This document shows positions 1-12,875 of a DNA stretch of 64,000 nucleotides, piece by piece. The first letter of the stretch is position 1. Every line of letters begins with the position of its first letter. The DNA comes from Schistosoma haematobium. Its lineage: Eukaryota; Platyhelminthes; Trematoda; Strigeidida; Schistosomatidae. Below the pieces are notes generated by a model. The model made no database searches. It was not told the DNA's origin and saw nothing but the letters and a program-made list of their open reading frames with translations. Location: NCBI RefSeq assembly GCF_000699445.3, contig NC_067202.1, forward strand, positions 186,001 to 250,000. Reading direction: 5' to 3'. The position numbers and the translations under genes are program-made.

Positions 1-2060
1 TAACGTTCTTTGTTTACAAATCGTCCTGAAGAAGTTAGAGTCATCAGCTCAATGGCCACTGTCGAGCAGATGAGAACTGTCCCGATGTCATAAACCCAAG
101 TTGTAAGCAGCTGACGTCAACCGCAAAATATAATGAATGCACGTTATTCTGATACATCATTTGCTTTTGATTTAGTGATTTTTATACATGAGAGTGTTAT
201 GTGAAACCCGTGAATATTGCTAAATGAAAATATCTTTCTGAAATTGTCACAACACACTATTTTATTTGTATATAGAACAATAACTAGTTAATCATAAGTA
301 GTGCAGTTGGAACACGTGATTGACAGTTTTCCATAAGTACTTGCATACTAGACAAACATGACATCAGTAACTGTGCTTGGACAAATAAATATGAACATCT
401 CTGTCTCACATGAGGTCAGTTGTGATTTGAGCAACATAGTGGTTAATTCTCATTGTGCGAAGTTGAGTGATATGAGTTCGGATCACACGAGGAGCATTGA
501 ATACCTCCAGATTGAGAGTAAAGTTCACTAACCTGTGTCAACCACCACGAAACCTCAGTTCACTGCAGTCTGCAGGCAGACTGTAAACAGAGAACATCGC
601 TCACAAAATCAAAATATCTCCTCAATAACATCAAGTAAATATGTGAATTGGAGTTGTTGAGGCAGACATAGATGGCAGGCTGTTTAAATGCTCAACTACG
701 AATGCTTCCTTACAAAGATATTTATTTTAATTCTGTTGCAAAAATATTGCGAAGTTCAATGTCAATTATATTTAAAAATGTTTTCGATTTCCTGCGAAAT
801 CAGATCGCTTCCACCTAACCATGATATTCAACTTCAATCAATATTCAACACAAACATACATTTGGCCAACAGCCAAGTGTATCTATTCAGAATATTGGGC
901 ATCAATGAGTTTATCTGTCACAGTGATTGATATAAAACGACACACTGAACGTGATAAAGATTATGCCACCAGGATGATTGACCACAGTCTCATGGTCAAT
1001 ATACACGTGACATGTTGTTTAGTCGAGTCCAGATGCATCGAAAGTAGCTCCATAGATAGATAAAATGAGAACGTGAAAACTAGATAATCCTGTACGAAAG
1101 CGATCACTCAACTGATTTGGAATTTGATGGTTTATGTTTATAGGGATTACTCATATTGGAAAGAAGACCGTCTATGAATTGACGGATAAGCTGTTTAATT
1201 TTCAACTCATATTCACTTTAGAGAAGTATTGATCATTTGTAGAATGAAAATTTCATTCATCTTTATTCCGTGTGCGGGTGGATGATTGTCAGTCATTTGA
1301 ACACATCATTAGTAGGCGACATTCCTTATTATATTTATGATTCATATCACGCTGAATACACAATAGACAATGTCAAGTAATATGATGAATAATAGAGAAT
1401 ATAGTGATAGACAAGAAGAAAATCTGATCATAATTATTTATACCGACAACAAATGAGGTCATCGGATAGATCACACACTCAGATAATGTACACTTTTTAT
1501 ATCATTGTTTTCAGTTTTAGAAAAAAATACTTCTTATGCCAAAACTCATATTAGATTAAAAGAACTCAAATAGATATGATTATTGTATGTGTGATTGTAG
1601 TCCTCGGTTCAAACAGTTTTGAGATGACGAAAGAAGTACTTGTTGTGTTCAAGTAAGACAAATAGCGCACATCAATAATAATATGCTCCTGTAGCACAAT
1701 GCTATCTTCCTAATCACTTCAACCGTACTAATTAGTTTTCAAACACATTAGGGTGGCGTAATAACTGACGATGGCAAAGATGAATGTCCAGTTATCTAAG
1801 AAAAAGTAGACAAAATGCGAACAAGCAACAGAACAAACAATCAACAATTACGATTGTGGAACTGAAATCACGCATCACTGTTTCACTGTTTCAGTGAAAA
1901 AGCGTTTTACTAGACGACATCAATATGCGAAGTTGATTTACCGTATTCATACGCGATTTGCTAGACAATGTTTTGATCTATGTACAAATGGAAAATTTTT
2001 CAAAATTATCAAATATAATCACACTTATTGAATCGGATCTCAGTTTATGTGAATTGTAAC
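1..2060. other. AT-rich intergenic stretch, nothing recognised
   Basis: No exon, repeat family or RNA gene could be supported. The open frames of about 80 codons around 690-1060 overlap each other in two frames and show no motif, signal peptide or convincing splice context, so I treat them as chance. Confidence 0.5.
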
Positions 2061-2069
2061 GGCCTTAAA

Positions 2070-2505
2070 GGAAAGTAGCATAAATGAGTAATTTGAGTGG
2101 AAAGAGGAATTTATTCAATTGTCTACCGTTAACAGCAAGAAGAATATGCACTGAATACACAGCAGATGACGTGGTAAAATGAAGGATTTTTACAAAATTA
2201 TCAAAGACAATCAAACAGGTTCACCTGAAGGTCAATCGAAGTGAAGTGGTTTTTCTTTTATGTAAATGAACAGAGTCAAAATGATTGATAATCTTCACGT
2301 ATGTCAAGTAATAATCTGTCAATGGAATGGTGGTATTTCAATTGATTTAAATTTACCAATTACTGTCAGTGGATATGGGTTAGAAGCCCAATGGAAAGTA
2401 GCATAAACGACTTATTTCAGTGGATAGAGGAATTTATTTAATTGTCTATTGTTAACAGTAAGTTCCCAATTACTGTCTGTGGATATGGGTTAGAAGCCAT
2501 TATCT
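2070..2505. repeat. Local duplicated blocks
   Basis: Two short blocks occur twice within 450 bp. One block (about 2072-2137 and 2393-2463) carries 'aggaatttatt' followed by 'aattgtcta' and 'gttaacag'. The other (about 2355-2388 and 2465-2500) carries 'tggatatgggttagaagcc'. The copies interleave, which suggests a small local duplication. No coding capacity is visible. Confidence 0.6.
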
Positions 2506-3570
2506 TTAAGTGTTCGCTGGATTATATACAGCTCATCAACAGTTGTGTCTTCATCTCATATCCATCTGGCTTTTAATGATAGGGAACGAAATAAATCTCT
2601 CTCCCTACTCGGAGCAACCAACTTCTGGATTTTGTCACAGATTACTATGTGCTTCATAACGTAACTAGAAATACTATCGTATAGCTGCACAAAATGAAGA
2701 AACGTTTTAAATTATTCAGTTCCATCCAATATACTCTTTTCGACGAACAAATGGACTTTGTTCGGTTTTCGTCAGTATTCTCTGTTTATTTTACATGTTT
2801 AAACATTCCTTTCAATGTCCATACTGAAGTGGTTATTACTTCGAATGGTATGGAGGAATAAGCTGAAAATCATTAACTGATCCAATAAAAAACAGGTCTG
2901 ATAACGTCAATGTCATATCATTTGGATGGAAGGTATTCTGTTAGAGTCTTTGACAGGTTTGTCTGTGAGTGTAAGTTTTAGTGAGTTTGCGAAATGTCGC
3001 ATTGTTAATATAAAAGAGTTGACTTGGGGACTTGAGTGTGCATGTTTGTTTGTGAACTATGTGATAAATAGTTACATGTGCTTGTCTGCATTTCTCAATG
3101 TAGCATTGATCAATCCATTCAAATAGTTGGAACGACCTATTCATATGTATGTAATCAGCTAACGAGGAGAAAATAAAATAAAAAATAGAAAAGATCTGAC
3201 TTTATGATATCGAATATTCAAACTGATTACTCGGAAACTAATCGAAAAATTTCAGAACTCATTCTTGAATTTTAATATGCTGAAAGGAGGCCATCGCGTC
3301 ATTACGCTGGTTAGATGAGGTCGATCAATTCATGGTTGAATCAGCTTTTAAGTTGGTCGTCGCGTGATGATAAGAGAGTCACATCTGTAAACTATATTCG
3401 CTTCGGTTTTTTAGTCGGATCCTATCACAGTCAGTTTCAGTTATGATGGTTTTGAGTGAAGAAATCAGTTTTCCATTCAAGAGTTTCAAATGTCGCTATT
3501 GTAAACATGTTTATTTTCCAAAGTATAATGAATGAAAGGAGAATGCTGATGGGAAGAATATGCTACGACG
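2506..3570. other. Intergenic, nothing recognised
   Basis: AT-rich sequence. Open frames of 66-67 codons lie on opposite strands at 2926-3144 and have no recognisable features. Confidence 0.45.
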
Positions 3571-3574
3571 AAAT

Positions 3575-4735
3575 GTAACAGTTGTAAGAATTTCTAATCT
3601 CGTTCAGCTTTTTCATCTGGTCAATTCAAGTGTTTGATGATAACATCTGGATTAAGTACAGTCAAATGTTAATTTACACTATTGACCTCAGTAGAATTCA
3701 TCAGTTGAGAATGCAATGAACGTTATATAATGGATAAAACTCCGCTTATACACATCTGAAACTTACTAATTTTTCATTAGTTATCAAAGCTAATTGTCAT
3801 TCGAACGTGGAGCTATTTTGAGTTCAACATTAAAGTATTCACATATTGGTGATTAGTACCAAGAACTCATTTGACTTAGTTGAAGATATACTGGAGACGA
3901 AAGAAATATTTAGCATAGAATAATCTTTATCTGGATTAATAGGAAAGCGCTGGAGTACACGACATCTAACGAGCTAGTTGTTCAGATGAATTTTCGTGAA
4001 AACTCCATTACATCATGTAGACTGTAATGGATCCACAAACGGTAACATTCAACAGTTAAGGTATGACTCGTTCGCAGTGTCATCATGGTGTCACATTGAG
4101 AAATTATGATAATGATTTATTGTAAGATCAAAGAATACCCTGAGTCGGGAACTAGATGCAGACATCAAAACGATTACCAGCGACTGGAAACAACTTGGAT
4201 GAATTTAGCATGACAGGGTTGGATTGAGAATGCTGGTGGGCACAGATGCTACTTCAAAAGGAGTAACAGGCGAGTGTACGTAAATGATTAATAAATGTAA
4301 TCTTGGAAAGCAATTTTCGCTCATCTGGTGAATTTAAGTATTTTGTGACAAGATTAGGATTACGTGCTGCTTTTTTAAACTTCGTCAGTTAACCTCAGTA
4401 GAATTTATCAGCCGATAATACAATCGAAATTACACATAAGATCAAATCCCTTTCATTCACACCTTATACTCGATACGTTTTCATTAGTTGTGGAAAGTAG
4501 TTGTTCATTGGAAACTGGAGCTATTTCGGTTTTGGCATTAAAATATTGGCAGATTGGTAATCATTACAAATAGTTTATAAGTCTCATTTGATGATTCACT
4601 GGAGAAGAATGAAAGTATCCACCACAGAATAATCTTTGAAATATTAAAAAGTTACTGAAGTACATATCGTATAAGCAACGAGTTGTTTATATGACATTTT
4701 GTTAAAAACTGAATGACATTAAGTAGACGGTAGGC
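3575..4735. repeat. Old tandem duplication (about 3575-4030 and 4290-4735)
   Basis: Two diverged copies of about 450 bp align in order through shared words: 'cctcagtagaatt', 'tttcattagtt', 'ggagctattt', 'agaataatcttt' and 'gagtacac/aagtacat'. A LINE relic lies between them. Divergence is visibly high, so the event is old. No conserved frame was found. Confidence 0.6.
4147..4276 (+). mobile_element. Relic of an RTE-type LINE 3' end
   Basis: This stretch aligns with the last part of the better-preserved element at 30407-33673 (its 33481-33607 part), including 'acagggttggatt', 'aatgctggtg' and 'ggagtaacagg'. The (GTAA)n tail is gone. It is a 5'-truncated, decayed LINE fragment of about 130 bp. 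Confidence 0.7.
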
Positions 4736-4739
4736 GTGG

Positions 4740-5220
4740 CTTTGTTCAAGAGTTGCAGTTTCATATTAATCGATTATTAAGTCGTCTGACAGAAACTTTT
4801 TATTCACATGGTAAAGTGAACGTCTTGGCATTGAATCAAAGCAGTTTGTGCTACTGTGAATTCAATCAATCAAATTGAAACAACGCATCAGTCAGTGACG
4901 GTCGATTGACAGCAAATGACACGAAACAAACTGTTCGCTCGCGTACATATGAGCACAAATTTTGAAGAACAATTTAACCAACCACTAATTTCAAGGAATT
5001 GATAGTCATGTCCAAAAATATTTTCATGCATAGGGGTGAAGAATTCTATCCACCACTGAATACATATCAGCTTGTGTTCGCAACAGCCATAAGAATATGC
5101 ACTAACAATTAGTTCATCTTGCTCCATGATTGGTTATTAATGGCCATGTGATTCTAACAAAATTGGTATGCTAGACAGTCACTTTGAATCAACGAATAAA
5201 AAAGAAACAACCAAACTCAA
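4740..5220. other. Upstream flank of the CP391S-like gene, nothing recognised
   Basis: AT-rich. A 79-codon minus-strand frame at 4888-5127 has no supporting feature. Confidence 0.4.
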
Positions 5221-5227
5221 AAAAGTG

Positions 5228-5235
5228 TATATAAA
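5228..5235 (+). promoter_or_regulatory. TATA box of the CP391S-like gene
   Basis: The octamer TATATAAA lies 44 bp upstream (from 5235) of the proposed start codon at 5279, so transcription would start near 5260. The same layout, with TATATAAA 56 bp before the start codon, is seen at the PAN-like gene (58519-58526). Confidence 0.6.
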
Positions 5236-5278
5236 GCAGAAGAGTTTCAGTTAAATTTGACTCAGTACATCGAACGAG

Positions 5279-8200
5279 ATGAAGTGAGTTTTAACTGAAC
5301 ACACGAACCAAATGTGTGTCATTAAAATTGAAATTTGATTCGATGAGATAACGTTGATTTGTTCATCTGAACCATTTCAGATACATCTTTTCGTCAAGTC
5401 TACCTATACCACTTTATTTGGCCATCGCATTGCTTTACGAATTCTTCGATTGTCAGGATATCTGTGAGAAACCTCAATTACAGCACCGTAAGGCAGTAAT
5501 TTTTGGGAATGGTTCATATCAATATGTAAGTTTTCAGTCCAGTTTTAATCCACATACTCAGTCTCATCATTATAAATACTCAATGAGAATTAATCTTAAT
5601 CAGTCTCTTCCATTTGTGAGTGGAAGTTTCAAAAGATACTACTATAATCGTACAGTGAGTTGAATACATTTTGTAAAAGAGGTATATTATTGTATTTTTG
5701 CATCATTTTAGGATATAGAACCGAAATTCCCGTTTCAAGTTTACGATAGTGATGTCAATACATTTGGAATTGTCTCTTTAGGTAAGTCAATATTTATCGT
5801 TGAACTAAAATTGTTAATGAGTTTTCTTGATTCTATTTCATCCCATCAATAAAAGTTGATTCAATTTCTATGCTCGCTGTGACTTGACCATAGTTTTTGG
5901 ATATCTATTCCTGTTTAAAGTATCGAATACCTGACGTCTTACAGTAGATCAAAGACAGTTCGTATAATCTATTTAAGTCATTAGACTATTTCAAAATCAT
6001 TTATTTATTCAATGTGAAATTATCAACAAACTTGTATGTTTTCATTAAGATGATAAAAGTCACGGATTTATGTACAATACACTGAAATCTAAAGAAGTTT
6101 CGATACCAGGCAATTTTGGTGAGAATGATTTTATATATTATTCAGTAAAATATATCCTACATTTATTTTTGTCACATTTATTCTATACAAATTATTCACT
6201 GTTGAGCTTGATTATTACGCAAGAGTTGACCAGCACACAGAGACTGTTTGGTTTGTGTAATTTTCAAACCAATATATGTGTCTTCAACACTTATTGAACG
6301 CTGTCCAGTGAAAATATCGAATAAAACAGCTGGTTTACTTTACGGAATCGAAATATTCGTCACAGTTGATTGCATCGGTACGCTTATCATGTCGTTGAAA
6401 TGATAATATTACGACAATCACGTCAACGTGTTTATTATATACTCTGATGGTAAGTCAATAATTACCGTTGAACTAAAATTGTTAATGAGTTTTCTTGATT
6501 CTATTTCATCCCATCAATAAAAGTTGATTCAATTTCTATGCTCGCTGTGACTTGACCATAGTTTTTGGATATCTATTCCTGTTTAAAGTATCGATTACCC
6601 GACGTCTTACAGTAAATCAAAGACAGTTCGTATAATCTATTTAAGTCATTAGACTATTTCAAAATCATTTATTTATTCAATGTGAAATTATCAACAAACT
6701 TGTTTGTTTTCATTAAGGTCGAAAATTCCCTCGTGGAGAAATAACAATTTCGATACCAGGCGGTTTTAGTGATGAATATTGGATTCTGAATGAAAGTGAG
6801 TTTTTATATTATTCATTGAAATATATCTTACATTTATTTTTGTCACATTTATTCCACACTAATGATTCACTATTGAGCTTGATTATTATACAATAGCATT
6901 TATTGAAAGAGGTAGGTATACTCTCTGTCAGTCACTAAATAGTCAACTCTTTCTTAGTAAATATATTCATATGATTATCAACTTCGAATCCAGTCACTTC
7001 CCAAAACAGATGACCAATAAATGACTATGAACTGTCTGCTGGTAAAATATGGATTATTCGAACTGGAACACTTGAAACAATAGTTCGATTTTGACAGTTA
7101 TCAGAATATCAGAAATTGGTCTTGTATAGTTACTGTCATGTAAAATTAACGGTCTCTTACTCAGTCAAAAGCTTATGAGACAAGCTTTACGGAAGTGAAA
7201 TATTCTCACTTGATTGCATTGGAACGTTCATCATATCGCTGAACTGATATTATTTCTTACAACTTCCTCATAATAGATCATTAGTTATTTATTCACATAG
7301 ATTCATCTAAATCTCGGGACAGTGATGACAATTTGTCTACAATGGCAATCCGCGGTGAAACGTACATTTATTTAAATAAATAGATATTCATTTTGCTAAT
7401 ATTTAAACGTCTATTTCATCATTTCAGATGAATTATTCGCTGTTAAATGGTCTTCTAAAGTAAAATATAGTGGTACACGTGAGTCAACATCTAATATTTA
7501 ATTGTTCACATGTGAAACCTACACATTTTTATATTTCACTCATTGTGATTACTCATAGTTTGTGCGAATTATCCATTTATACCACTCCAACTATCAGATC
7601 TTAATAGCGGACTTGACGATTTATTCTTTTATTAATGGCGCAATAGTAATACAGCTTTAGAAACTAGGCGTTTGACATTGATTTCGAAAGGTGCATGATC
7701 GTTTCATTCACATGACTTTCATTACGAATTCAACTGAAGATAGCATTAGAGAAAACACAGTAAATATCCATTGGAATCTGATCTGTTTGTGAGTAGGCAT
7801 ACACAGATTTAAATCTAACAATAATCTGCTTATTATTTATTTTTCAAATGGTAAGTATCGATAGTCTTCTCCTTGTAGAGGATACAGCCAAAATAACTTG
7901 TTTAATACAATCGAATAAGAAGATATCTATCTATTATGAGAACGTAAGTTGCTCAACTGAATGTGATTATGACTTTTTTTCAAGTATTTCATATTGAACT
8001 ACTAGTTCATGATTATGAATCAGTCTTAGTATGACAGGTCTTAGATTTTGGCGCGAAATTTATTCATCCCCTTGGCGATATAGAGTCTTGGCATTATAGC
8101 TAATATCAGATCGAGATGAATACACTAAATCTGATACCTAACCATCAACTGTAAATCATAAACCTTACTCTCCAAACTGATTTATGAGTCTCATTTAGCC

Positions 8201-11200
8201 ATAGTAAGTAGAAAGATGCTCTCAAGGTCACTTTGACGTCCCTCAAAGATCGTCCACACATTATAATTTCATCCATACAGACAAAGAAGACTGAGAATGT
8301 CGACATCCTTAATGTAAATGTGATTGTTTGTCTGAAAGATGATCCATTACTTCAATGATTATTTGACTACTATAATGATGATGGTTTATTGACATATCTT
8401 GACTGGAAATTCGAACATGTTTTTTTCAGATTCCTACGAAAGTTGAAGGAAGTGGGTGGCAAACGAACTTTAGAGGATTTTTCGCATGTGGAAGTGGTAA
8501 GAAACATTTCGACGAATTTTTGTAACATTTTGATGTACAGGTTATTCCTGGATTTTATCAGAGTGATCTAGTATAGATTTCTTACAGTATGCGTTAACCA
8601 TTGGTTTCGTGTGTAATATCAGCTGGAGAAAAAGTCAATAAAGGTGTGCTGATAATTGTGCGAAATGAAATTGGGATACTATTTGTAAACTCACTGTCCA
8701 AATGTTACTGAATATTGGGCAGTTAACGTCAGATGAGTGTTCATAATTATTGTATCGAAATCGCATTATCGTATGTGATTATGACTGACAATGTCAACTA
8801 ATTCTGAAAGTGTTTGATATTTGTGATTAAGTCTTTTAAAAACAGGACCACTATAATAAAGTGAAATGAAATCCAAGTATATATGACTTCAAATTAACAA
8901 CCATCATTCATGATAATGTCACACAAATGATTTGAGTTACTGAAATGAGATTTTGATATTGTTGTTTCAGTTTTCTTTACTAAATCCCATCGCTAATGGA
9001 TTTCACGATCCACATAAGCAGATATTTCAAGTACAACGACCAAATGTTTGGAGTGATACTTGGAAACCTGTAGTGTTAGTCATTAGTTTAAGCCCATAAT
9101 ATATCTTATTCTAGTTTTCGGACATTCCATTCTATTCATTCTACTTGAGTCATATTTTGACCTTGTCAATTATTCGCTTGTCAGTCTTGACTGTTTTTAT
9201 ATGAGCGTATATGTGTGTACCCTTCTTATCCCATTAATCACATGTCTGTGGCTTTATTTTGTCTGACTATAAATATTGAGTAACGCTTGACTAAAATGGA
9301 GTTTGCTTCCCTGCGTGTCATTTTGCTTTGCTCTGTTTCATTCGCTTCACAAACAAAATATGTGTATTCACAAATCAATTCTCGTTATTCGACTTATTTA
9401 ATTCCGTTATTGGCTAACGCGATTAAGTCGACGATTATATACGAGAATAGGCGATAGCAAACATTTATACGATCTTGGAGTCAGATCCATGGGCCACTAA
9501 AAACCTCTCACGTTTATGTTTACGGACAGACCCATCCGGATTAGGATATATGTACGATATTATTAAGGAGATGATATAAACACTCATTTATTTACTAACT
9601 GGCAAACAGTAAAACAGTCAGACTTGCAGTCCGCAATCATATGACCACTCATTGTAAATTGAAATGTGTTTAGTTTGAAACAAAAATAAAACAGTGGTAC
9701 ATGGGTCTGATAATTCCTTTATAAAACGCCTAATCGTCATGCCTCATTGGAAAGATCATTTGTTGCTGGGGTATGGAGCTGAGTTTCTAGACGAGCGCTG
9801 AGTGAAAATTACTTGGTACGATACAATGTTTTATGATTAAATAAGAGATAATGCACTAAATGTGTAGTCAAGTGGTATATGTTGATAGGTTGACGTGTAT
9901 TACTGTAACTTTAAACAATGCAGATGTTCAAGACTGAATTTGACCGATTTCACTTTTAAATTACTGGTTGAACTTTGACCACTTTCACAACTCAGATGGA
10001 TTTAAAGTCTTAGATTTGAAGATGTTCTATGTTCACTGCCGTATCGTTTATAAGAAATATTTCTGCTTCTTTACATGATCGCTCAGTATATAGTGCAAAC
10101 AAATTGTAATACTTGAAAAATAATCTTAGTTATAAGTGTCTCTTTCCGTTACATTTTTCATGCAAGGTGATAAAAAACATGAAATATCTGTCCCTTCAGA
10201 ATGGATCCAAAGTAGAACGCTAGTGGTGTATGAAGCCATCGGGAGTACGTTGAATTTTATTTATTGAGCGTTAACTATTTTCACACTTTGAAAAGCCACT
10301 TATGTTCCATCGGATTAAAACTTCCGTATGTAACTGAATTCAGCCACTAAAATGTATCTAGGTATTCGTCTCAATTTACGTTTCAATCATCAATAATAAT
10401 TAAACGTCCATTCAGTGTTGAATATATAATGCTATTAATTACCTATTTGGACGTAATATTAAAGTCTTCGCTGTGGCGATATGTAGACCAATATGTTGTC
10501 ACTAAACGATAGATGAGTTGACACTATTCTCCAAAAAGTTAAGAGTCAGTTGATTGAATGTGCATTGACGATGAAACGTCCGTTTCTTCTTTTGACATAT
10601 GTGCTATCGAATTTTCAAGAGGCATTGAAATTGCCAACACAACATTCAATTGCGATTACATTGAAAAGTATTGCCTTTCTCCCGAAAGATAGGATTCGTC
10701 ATGCATATTCGATAAATTAAGGGTTTAGACAAATAACTTCTGCAAATTACAATGTATCATAGCCAGTTTCAGAGTTAATTTCACAATGACAACATGTGTT
10801 GCTTCTCATGACTATGTGCAGTGAGTATGTACAAACAATTTTCAGTTTACCACGTGCTGGACTATTGAAATAATAGCTCGACTACTCAGAGAATCATTCT
10901 ATGATCTTATGATCAGATCGCCATCTATATTCCTTTGATTCAACATCCTTGTCCACCTGGTTACCAGTCTTGAATCTATTGATATAATTTGTCAGAACTA
11001 TGATCTCACACATTCGAAAAAATACTATGTGCACAACAGAGGTTCAATTCTGGTTTAATAACACCATATATCGTCAAATAAATGGCGTAGCAATGGTAGG
11101 ACTAATAGGTCCAATGAAGGCAGATATTTTATGGGGTATCTTAAAAACACGGTGTTAAAACAGGCGATTAGCGAAACGACGGGATGGCACATTTATTGTC

Positions 11201-12875
11201 TGTAACAATAAACAATATTAATTTATTTCACTGATTTCAATTATTAATAAACGGTACAGCCGTCAAAAATTCAATGCAGTGCGCATTGATGAACTCAGTG
11301 AACGCATCGAGTGTACATTTTTGTGTGTAAACAGTTACTGAAGGCTAGCTAAATCACCTGTCAAAACCCATCCATCATACTTGACATTCAAAGCAGTTTC
11401 ATTCAATTCAAACATGCTGTCATGAATTATGAGTGAATCTGAATGTGTACTGCATGTTACATTATGCAGCCTGATGACAGTTTCCCAATGAGTGAAATAC
11501 TCACTTAACTCCAAATCACCATCACTTTATTGGATTATCGTTACATGTTTGTAATTCACTTACCTTTTTTGATAACTTGAAATGAAATTACCTTATTGTT
11601 TTCACAGAATATTGTTCAGAATACAATTCGTCTGAAACATGCCAAAATATAACAGCATCAAATACAACATGTATTTGGTGTGCAAATGCCAACACATGCA
11701 TCGAGAGTAATGATGAGGATACTCATAAACTGAAAGAAAATGATTGCCGTGTTCAGGTTAGTACTTGTTAAACTTATCAGTTCGTTTTCAATATCACAAA
11801 ATCTCACATCCCAAGTAAATACATTTACTCAAGAGAACAATTAATTGCTACCAATAAGAACTGACGTGTATTCTATCTTCACTGATTAAATTAAAACTTT
11901 GTATACTTTGACGCCATCTTATGAGAAACGAGTACAGTGTTCTCTTTTCACAGAAATAGTAAACAATGTATTGAAGCGTCGCTTGACATCAATGCTTGAA
12001 AATATGACACTTTTCCATCACATTGAATCTGTGATTATTTCGGAAATACAACATGAAAACGTAGATCTATATAAGTTGTTCAGAAAAAGTAGATGAAACC
12101 ATTTTCAGTGAAGAAGCGCAGTCGGTTGAAAACTGTGTACCATTTTTTGACAATTATTGGGAGTTTGCAGACTATCATTGTTGAAGTACAGAACATGAAT
12201 TTCTCATTCTTTGTTGAGATATATCTTACTTCCTCAGATCGCTTCAGAGCCGGCAACGATAATTTCATTGATATATATTAGGATTATGATTAGATATGAA
12301 ATTCAGAACACAAATTTCGTCACACAAGTGTGCCATCAGTTAGTTGTAGGATAGTGTGAACTTATCACACTGATTGTCAAATCGGTACTGCATGTTCCAA
12401 ATGATTACACAAATGTGAATTGTGTAACTGTTTATTGAATTCTCTCTTATCATCGTTACTGATAATAGTATATAATCATTAATGAATTAATTGAATAGTA
12501 TTTGATGTTTGGTGATGAATTCTATTGTTGTTGCTTATTCAGAAGATTCCGGATGTTAACAATCCGAGCACAGCTATACCTCTTGAACAGATTGAAACCA
12601 CATTTGGGATCATCCATGATCAGGTAAGAAAAAAACCTCAAAGACACAGCCAAAGAAACTGAACAATACATTGTAAATATTTGATATTTACTAAGGAATT
12701 CCACTGTTTCGCTTTTCTTTAGAATATAACTACCGGCATTACCAAACAGAATCAACAGAACGAATCACTCCGATACTTATATATTCTCATACCATTGGCT
12801 GTCTTCTTCTTTGTTGTATGCATCGGTTATATTATTTGGAGACGTTTGCACAAAAGAAAAAGAACTAGTGAATGA
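5279..12875 (+). CDS. CP391S-like type I membrane protein (PSI-like module), about 13 exons
   Basis: Proposed exons: 5279-5283, 5381-5654, 5712-5781, 6050-6118, 6718-6795, 7428-7478, 7879-7943, 8430-8496, 8971-9069 (uncertain), 10167-10244, 11608-11756, 12543-12623, 12723-12875. All have AG/GT borders. The first coding exon is only ATG-AA before GTGAGT; joined to 5381 it gives a Met-Lys start and a hydrophobic signal peptide of about 25 residues. The middle resembles a nidogen-like extracellular region. Exon 11608-11756 has the cysteine pattern of a PSI/plexin repeat, with a C-x-W-C core and several N-x-S/T sites. The last exon has one transmembrane helix followed by a basic tail (WRRLHKRKRTSE). 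Total is about 400 residues. Known family: schistosome egg protein CP391S-like proteins carry a PSI module. The naming is from memory, and the 8430-10244 junctions are not resolved. Confidence 0.65.
5712..7255 (+). repeat. Intragenic exon-intron duplication in the CP391S-like gene
   Basis: The intron from 5782 recurs from 6450 almost unchanged for about 270 bp, and the downstream exons (6050-6118 and 6718-6795) are related: both contain the codons for SIPG. Before 6449 there is a degenerate copy of the 3' half of exon 5712-5781, ending in a donor-like GGTAAGTC. The later intron parts (about 6325-6415 and 7180-7255) also match. The unit was therefore exon-intron-exon-intron, with period 668 bp at its left end. 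Confidence 0.75.

Noticed and set aside
5529..5540. GTAAGTTTTCAG inside exon 5381-5654, which looks like a donor joined to an acceptor
   Set aside because: A 12-base intron is not feasible, and the frame reads through it without a stop, so it is kept as coding.
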